Assembly: GCA_963717765.1 (NCBI GenBank)
Contig: CAVQWX010000001.1
Coordinates: 248,001 to 312,000, forward strand
Length of the DNA: 64,000 nucleotides
Direction of reading: 5' to 3'
Origin: JACDER01 sp963717765
GTDB taxonomy: Bacteria > Actinomycetota > Thermoleophilia > Gaiellales > Gaiellaceae
Within the stretch, counting starts at the first letter, position 1. Each line of letters begins with the position of its first letter. A program made the position numbers and the translations under genes. The notes under the pieces are model-generated. The model was given only the letters and a program-made list of their open reading frames with translations. It had not been told where the DNA came from and searched no databases. This document shows positions 60,871-64,000 of the stretch, in pieces.

Positions 60871-61254
60871 CTAACCTCCTGGGCCGTATTGAGGTGGGCG
60901 GCGCAACATATCCCGATCTCGTGTGGCCGTGGGCCTCTTTCATGCCAAAGGGCGCGGAGCCGGTCAGCCGTGGGATCTGCCACAGGATTCCGTCGGAAAC
61001 CGCGCCGCTACAGGTCGTAGCTGTGCTCGGGACGTGATAGGCGGAGAGCGTGACGAAGGCCGTGACGGTGGCGGCGTCGCTGGAAGACACCGAAAGCGAG
61101 ACACTGGTCACGTTGATCGGCGAGCTTCTCGGCCCTTCGAGCACGAGCGTGGTGTTCGGCCCACCTGTGGCGGCCGCCGACCAGGGCGTCGATGGGGCGA
61201 CGGGCCGCGCGCCGGCGTTTACACCACGGGGGCATCGACTGTGATCATTAGGCC
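60871..61254. other. 384-bp gap with ambiguous coding signals on both strands
   Basis: Upstream of the metalloprotease and divergent S4 genes. On the minus strand a frame from 61144 (GTG) reads VLEGPRSSPINVTSVSLSVSSSDAATVTAFVTLS and resembles part of a Ser/Thr-rich surface protein but never stops before running into the protease in another phase. On the plus strand 61050-61244 (GTG start) is open for 64 codons (TKAVTVAASLEDTESETLV...). Neither has a convincing ribosome site, and at most one can be real. I cannot decide; both promoters must lie here. Confidence 0.3.
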
Positions 61255-61647
61255 GTGAACGAGGGGCGGATCGACAAGTGGCTGTGGGCTGCGCGCTTCT
61301 TCAAGACGCGCGGCTCCGCGACCGAGGCCGTTCTGGGCGGGCGGGTACACGTCAACGGCGACCGAGTGAAGCCCTCGAAGGCCGTCCGTGTCGGGGACAC
61401 GGTCGAGGTGACGATCGGGACGATGCGCTGGACGGTGGCCGTGACCGGGGTCGCCAATCGCCGCGGGCCCGCGAGTGTGGCGGCGACGTTGTACGCCGAG
61501 ACGCCCGAGTCGCGCGCCGCCCGCGAGCAGCACGCGCTCGAGCGACGGCTCGCCCGCCCGCTCGGGGCCGACCTCGGTGCGCGCCCGACGAAGGGGGCGC
61601 GCCGGCGGCTCGACGCCTTGCGCCGCGCAGGTCGACGTCGGCGCTGA
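61255..61647 (+). CDS. S4-domain RNA-binding protein (Hsp15/HslR or RqcP-like)
   Basis: 130 residues from GTG 61255. An S4 fold at the N-terminus (RIDKWLWAARFFKTRGSATEAVLGGRVHVNGDRVKPSKAVRVGDTVEV) followed by a basic tail (about 85-130) rich in Arg. Hsp15-type proteins bind 50S subunits carrying stalled peptidyl-tRNA and help recycle them. The WLWAARFFKTR pattern is closest to Hsp15. Confidence 0.88.
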   Translation: MNEGRIDKWLWAARFFKTRGSATEAVLGGRVHVNGDRVKPSKAVRVGDTVEVTIGTMRWTVAVTGVANRRGPASVAATLYAETPESRAAREQHALERRLARPLGADLGARPTKGARRRLDALRRAGRRRR

Positions 61648-61659
61648 GCTCGGCGAGAA

Positions 61660-62049
61660 CCAGCGTATCGCCGGCATGAGCGAACGCTTCGAGCTCGGGG
61701 ACGAGCTCGCGGTGGCGGCCGAGCGCGAGGTCGGCCTCGATCCGTTCTTCGAGCGCGGCGAGTCGCATCCCTTCGAGACGCGCGATTCGCTCTGGGCGAA
61801 GGCCTCGTAGGCGACGTCGGCGAGCGCCCTCGCCAGAGGGCGAGCGCGCTGCGAAAGGTCGTCGCTGCTTCGTCCGCTGCGCCCGAGGTGAGCTCGTTCC
61901 GCCCGCGCCCGAACAACTCCTCGAACCGCTCGAGGTCGAGCTCGCCCGGACGCACGTGCAGCCGGTATCCAGAGTGCGTCGATCAGGAGGTCGCGCGGGA
62001 CGACCTCATTGGAGTGGAGGAGCAGGCACGAGAGGAGACGCACCTGCAC
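61660..62049 (-). pseudogene. Shredded BTAD-domain regulator (SARP/transcriptional activator family)
   Basis: Pieces of one protein appear in three frames in the correct order: VRLLSCLLLHSNEVVPRDLLIDALW (winged-helix region, 62043-61969), then YRLHVRPGELDLERFEELFGRGRNELTSGAADEAATTFRSALALWRG (BTAD start, about 61968-61828), then ALADVAYEAFAQSE and IARLEGMRLAALEERIEADLALGRHRELVPELEAFA (to about 61680). The part between LIDALW and YRLHV (normally about 60 residues) is deleted and both ends are truncated. BTAD proteins are typical of actinobacteria (SARPs, LuxR-like ATPases), so this is a decayed regulator. Confidence 0.8.
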
Positions 62050-62117
62050 TCTTCGGGGGCGACGGTACCTTCACCGCCAGCATGCGGTTCGCAGCGGTCA
62101 AGTGGAGAGGCCAAGGC

Positions 62118-62146
62118 AGGGGCCAGCCGACATAAGGCCGGCCCCT
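62118..62146. other. Imperfect hairpin in the gap 62050-62225
   Basis: Arms GGGGCCAGCC and GGCCGGCCCC with one mismatch around a 7-nt loop, extended by an A-T pair. Located between the BTAD remnant and the convergent side of the small gene at 62226. Possibly a terminator, but without a U-run. Confidence 0.4.
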
Positions 62147-62180
62147 AGCCAACACCAGCGGATCCATGAGTCGCCGGAGG

Positions 62181-62207
62181 GCCGACGCCTATAGGTGTGC
62201 CGTCGGC
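62181..62207 (-). terminator. Hairpin after the small monooxygenase-like gene
   Basis: Arms GCCGACG/CGTCGGC with a 13-nt loop, about 19 bp past the stop of the 62226-62498 gene on the minus strand. No poly-U tract, so it is a weak terminator candidate. Confidence 0.4.
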
Positions 62208-62225
62208 GCCTGAGGAGATGCGACC

Positions 62226-62498
62226 CTAGGCGTCGTACTGGCCGCTGAGCTCCGCCGCTTGGGGTTTCCCTTTGTGTCCGGCTTCTTGCAGGATCGCCGG
62301 GACGTCGGGGTCGGAGACGAAGTTCTGCCAGCCCTCCCCATCCCAGTCGAAGAGCACCCAGACCCGGTCGCCCTCATTGGGATCGCGATAGACCGTCGCA
62401 CCTTTAGACCCGTGCTGCTTTCGCTTCTCAGCGCCCTTGGTGGAGAAGATTTCCAGGAAGCGGTCGAAATCCTCGACCATCGTCGTTGCCAGGATCAT
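62226..62498 (-). CDS. Small dimeric alpha/beta-barrel protein (ABM-like)
   Basis: 90 residues: ILATTMVEDFDRFLEIFSTKGAEKRKQHGSKGATVYRDPNEGDRVWVLFDWDGEGWQNFVSDPDVPAILQEAG, a beta-alpha-beta-beta pattern with the strand VWVLFDWD and helix WQNFVSDPDV as in antibiotic-biosynthesis-monooxygenase or EthD-like domains. These small proteins are cofactor-free oxygenases or stress proteins. No neighbouring biosynthetic genes hint at a substrate. Confidence 0.7.
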   Translation of the reverse strand: MILATTMVEDFDRFLEIFSTKGAEKRKQHGSKGATVYRDPNEGDRVWVLFDWDGEGWQNFVSDPDVPAILQEAGHKGKPQAAELSGQYDA

Positions 62499-62726
62499 CT
62501 CGCTCTCCTTTGTTGTCCTCGGCGCCGCCGCCCGACGCCGATGGGGACGCGAGTCTATACGCGCGGGGGTGGCTTCGCGATGATGTCTTCGATCCGGTCA
62601 CGGCCGAGGCGGCGGTGGATGAGCTGGTTCTTTCACGCTCGCCCGCGCACGGTCGTCAGAGGCGAGGGCCGCGGTGGCGGAGCGAGCTTCCAGGGAACCC
62701 CTACTCCGCCACTTTGAAATCTCGAC

Positions 62727-63026
62727 CTAGCCGCTGAAGGAAGCGCGCGCAGCCACTGCTTCGCCGGCGATTGCCGAGGCTTCTTCGATCGGAAGGATCG
62801 GAGTGGTGCTGAATCGCAACCATGGAGTGAACGAGGCAGTCGCCCGGGCGAGCGTCGCGGCGCTGTCTGTCTCGACGATGGCGACGCCTCCAGAGCCGTC
62901 TGCGTTTCCCCAGAAGCCCTTGAACTCGAAGCCGTCTGGTGGCTTCCACTGCGCGAAAAAGGCGAGGTTCCTCTGAATGGACGCCTCGCTGGTATCTGTG
63001 AACTCCCACGTCGTGTGGAACAGCAC
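62727..63026 (-). CDS. DUF3303-like small protein
   Basis: 99 residues from GTG 63026, with AGGAGG placed 6 bp upstream. Starts VLFHTTWEFTDTSEASIQRNLAFFAQW and continues GFWGNADGSGGVAIVETDSAATLARATASFTPWLRFSTTPILPIEEAS, the pattern of DUF3303/ferredoxin-like-fold proteins (LFxxTWxF, G-x-G-V-A-I-V-E-T, P-I). The longer frame to 63101 lacks conservation. Related in fold to the ABM-like neighbour; function unknown. Confidence 0.75.
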   Translation of the reverse strand: MLFHTTWEFTDTSEASIQRNLAFFAQWKPPDGFEFKGFWGNADGSGGVAIVETDSAATLARATASFTPWLRFSTTPILPIEEASAIAGEAVAARASFSG

Positions 63027-63307
63027 CTGGAACCTCCTGTGAAGGTGGACGCCCGACCCTAACGCACCGCTCGTCAACGCGCCGGTCGCGTCGATCCACA
63101 CCGACGGCTCGTGATCGGGCAGGTCGTCGGCTTCACGACGACCGGGTTCACGAGCTCGAGCCAGGCTTGCCTAGACGGACGCACACCGCACTCCTTGACA
63201 CTTTTCGCCGACTGCGCCACACTCCCGCGCAGCGATCGACCGATCGCGGCGGGCTTCGGCGGTGAGAGCCGAGAGCGTCTAGCTAGGGGTCGCGAAGGGA
63301 CTACAGC

Positions 63308-64000
63308 ATGGCCGACGTTTCAACCCCTAGCCGGAGGCGTTTGCTCAAGCTCGCGGTCAGTCTCGTGGCCGTCCTCGGGCTCGGCCTGTTCGTGTCGGCC
63401 GCCCAGGCGGACAACGTCACGAACATGACCTGGCACAACGGCAACATCATGCCGACGACGACGACCTACGCCATCTTCTGGCTTCCGGCAGGGAACCACT
63501 ACGAGCCCACGACCGGCAACGCGGCGACGGATGCCGCGAACGACACCCGGTACCAGAACCTGCTGATCCGCTACTTCAACGACGTCGGCGGATCGGACAT
63601 CTACGACACGACGACGCAGTACAACGGAACGAACGGCTTCGTCACGAACAGCTCGACGTTCGGCGGGTCCACCGTAGACACGAACGCCTATCCCCACGCG
63701 GGCACCGTTGCCGATCCGCTCACGCAGCAGAACCTCCAGGACGAGGTGGAAGCGGTTCGAACGGCGCAGGGCTGGCCGACAGGAGTGAGCACCGCGTACT
63801 TCATCTTCACGGGCTTCGGGATCCAGGACTGCTTCCCGGACGGCATTACGTGCTCGGCCACAGATTTCTGCGCCTACCACACGTGGTACGACGCGGGCGG
63901 CGGGAATCACGTCATCTGGGCCAACATGCCCGACGCGCTCAGCCTCAGCAGTCCCAGTGTCTGCGACAACTTCAACGTCAACGGAGACAGCTATGCCGAC
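63308..64000 (+). CDS. Secreted protein, EXORDIUM/PHI-1-like family (partial, runs off the window)
   Basis: 231 codons are present from ATG 63308 (AAGGGA 9 bp upstream). A signal peptide (RRRLLKLAVSLVAVLGLGLFVSAAQA-D) precedes a mature domain beginning NVTNMTWHNGNIM, with TTTYAIFWLPAGNHYEP, NDTRYQNLLIRYFNDVGGSDIYDTTTQYNG and the Cys-rich DCFPDGITCSATDFCAYHTWYD. This resembles the bacterial relatives of plant EXORDIUM/phosphate-induced-1 proteins, as judged from remembered patterns. The function in bacteria is unknown; the C-terminus is missing. Confidence 0.55.
   Translation, partial: MADVSTPSRRRLLKLAVSLVAVLGLGLFVSAAQADNVTNMTWHNGNIMPTTTTYAIFWLPAGNHYEPTTGNAATDAANDTRYQNLLIRYFNDVGGSDIYDTTTQYNGTNGFVTNSSTFGGSTVDTNAYPHAGTVADPLTQQNLQDEVEAVRTAQGWPTGVSTAYFIFTGFGIQDCFPDGITCSATDFCAYHTWYDAGGGNHVIWANMPDALSLSSPSVCDNFNVNGDSYAD

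Overview
The window is a very GC-rich stretch of bacterial chromosome. Genes are packed tightly, with many 1-4 bp stop/start overlaps and frequent GTG starts. The content points to an actinobacterium, probably of the Thermoleophilia (Gaiellales/Solirubrobacterales) type: OpcA next to Zwf, a GlnA2-like glutamine synthetase, a PdtaS/PdtaR-type kinase and ANTAR regulator, ClpS, DUF6510 and BTAD-family sequence. The placement is inferred from gene families only. I saw no rRNA, tRNA, CRISPR array, prophage or intact insertion sequence.

Layout. 1-5.5 kb: MFS tail, GNAT acetyltransferase, glutamine synthetase, two small membrane proteins, and a GAF histidine kinase with YciI-like and ANTAR genes. 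5.5-10 kb: membrane protein, ClpS, Erm-like rRNA methyltransferase and an ABC-F ATPase whose leader is a tandemly duplicated, hairpin-rich element with upstream ORFs. 10-19 kb: a sugar-phosphate block (tkt divergent from rpiB-tal-pgi-gnd-zwf-opcA) that lacks only a recognisable pgl. 19-23 kb: MFS, amidase, creatininase-family protein, methyltransferase. 22.7-26.6 kb: ctaC-ctaD-ctaB plus a 40-aa membrane protein. 27-33 kb: minus-strand run of antiporter, GH15 enzyme, DHA2 exporter, FTR1-like protein, 70-aa membrane protein and CBS protein. 33-42 kb: second DHA2 exporter, CapA-like protein, secreted protein, a disulfide reductase divergent from an ECF sigma/zinc anti-sigma pair, and an operon of propeller lactonase, molybdopterin enzyme, flavin reductase and DUF6510.

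42-54 kb is a complete alpha-glucan utilisation locus. A LacI-type regulator is divergent from malE-malF-malG, a GH13 enzyme, an MsmK/MalK-type ATPase and a secreted alpha-amylase, and a second intracellular GH13 glucosidase follows lacI. A good sigma-70-like promoter, two related candidate operators and a perfect 16-bp hairpin between malE and malF suggest the control scheme. Glucose released here could feed the Zwf/Gnd/Pgi/Tal/Tkt block.

54-64 kb looks like decaying accessory DNA: a GlcD-like oxidase, a CMD-family protein, an AAA-type ATPase broken by two compensating frameshifts and lacking a start codon, a 1143-aa zinc metalloprotease with no visible signal peptide, an S4 RNA-binding protein, a shredded BTAD (SARP-like) regulator, two small dimeric-barrel-like proteins and the start of a secreted protein that runs off the end. 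The most unusual signals are the ABC-F leader duplication, in which both hairpin covariation and synonymous-only changes are visible, a two-copy dispersed hairpin repeat, and the metalloprotease/ATPase remnant.
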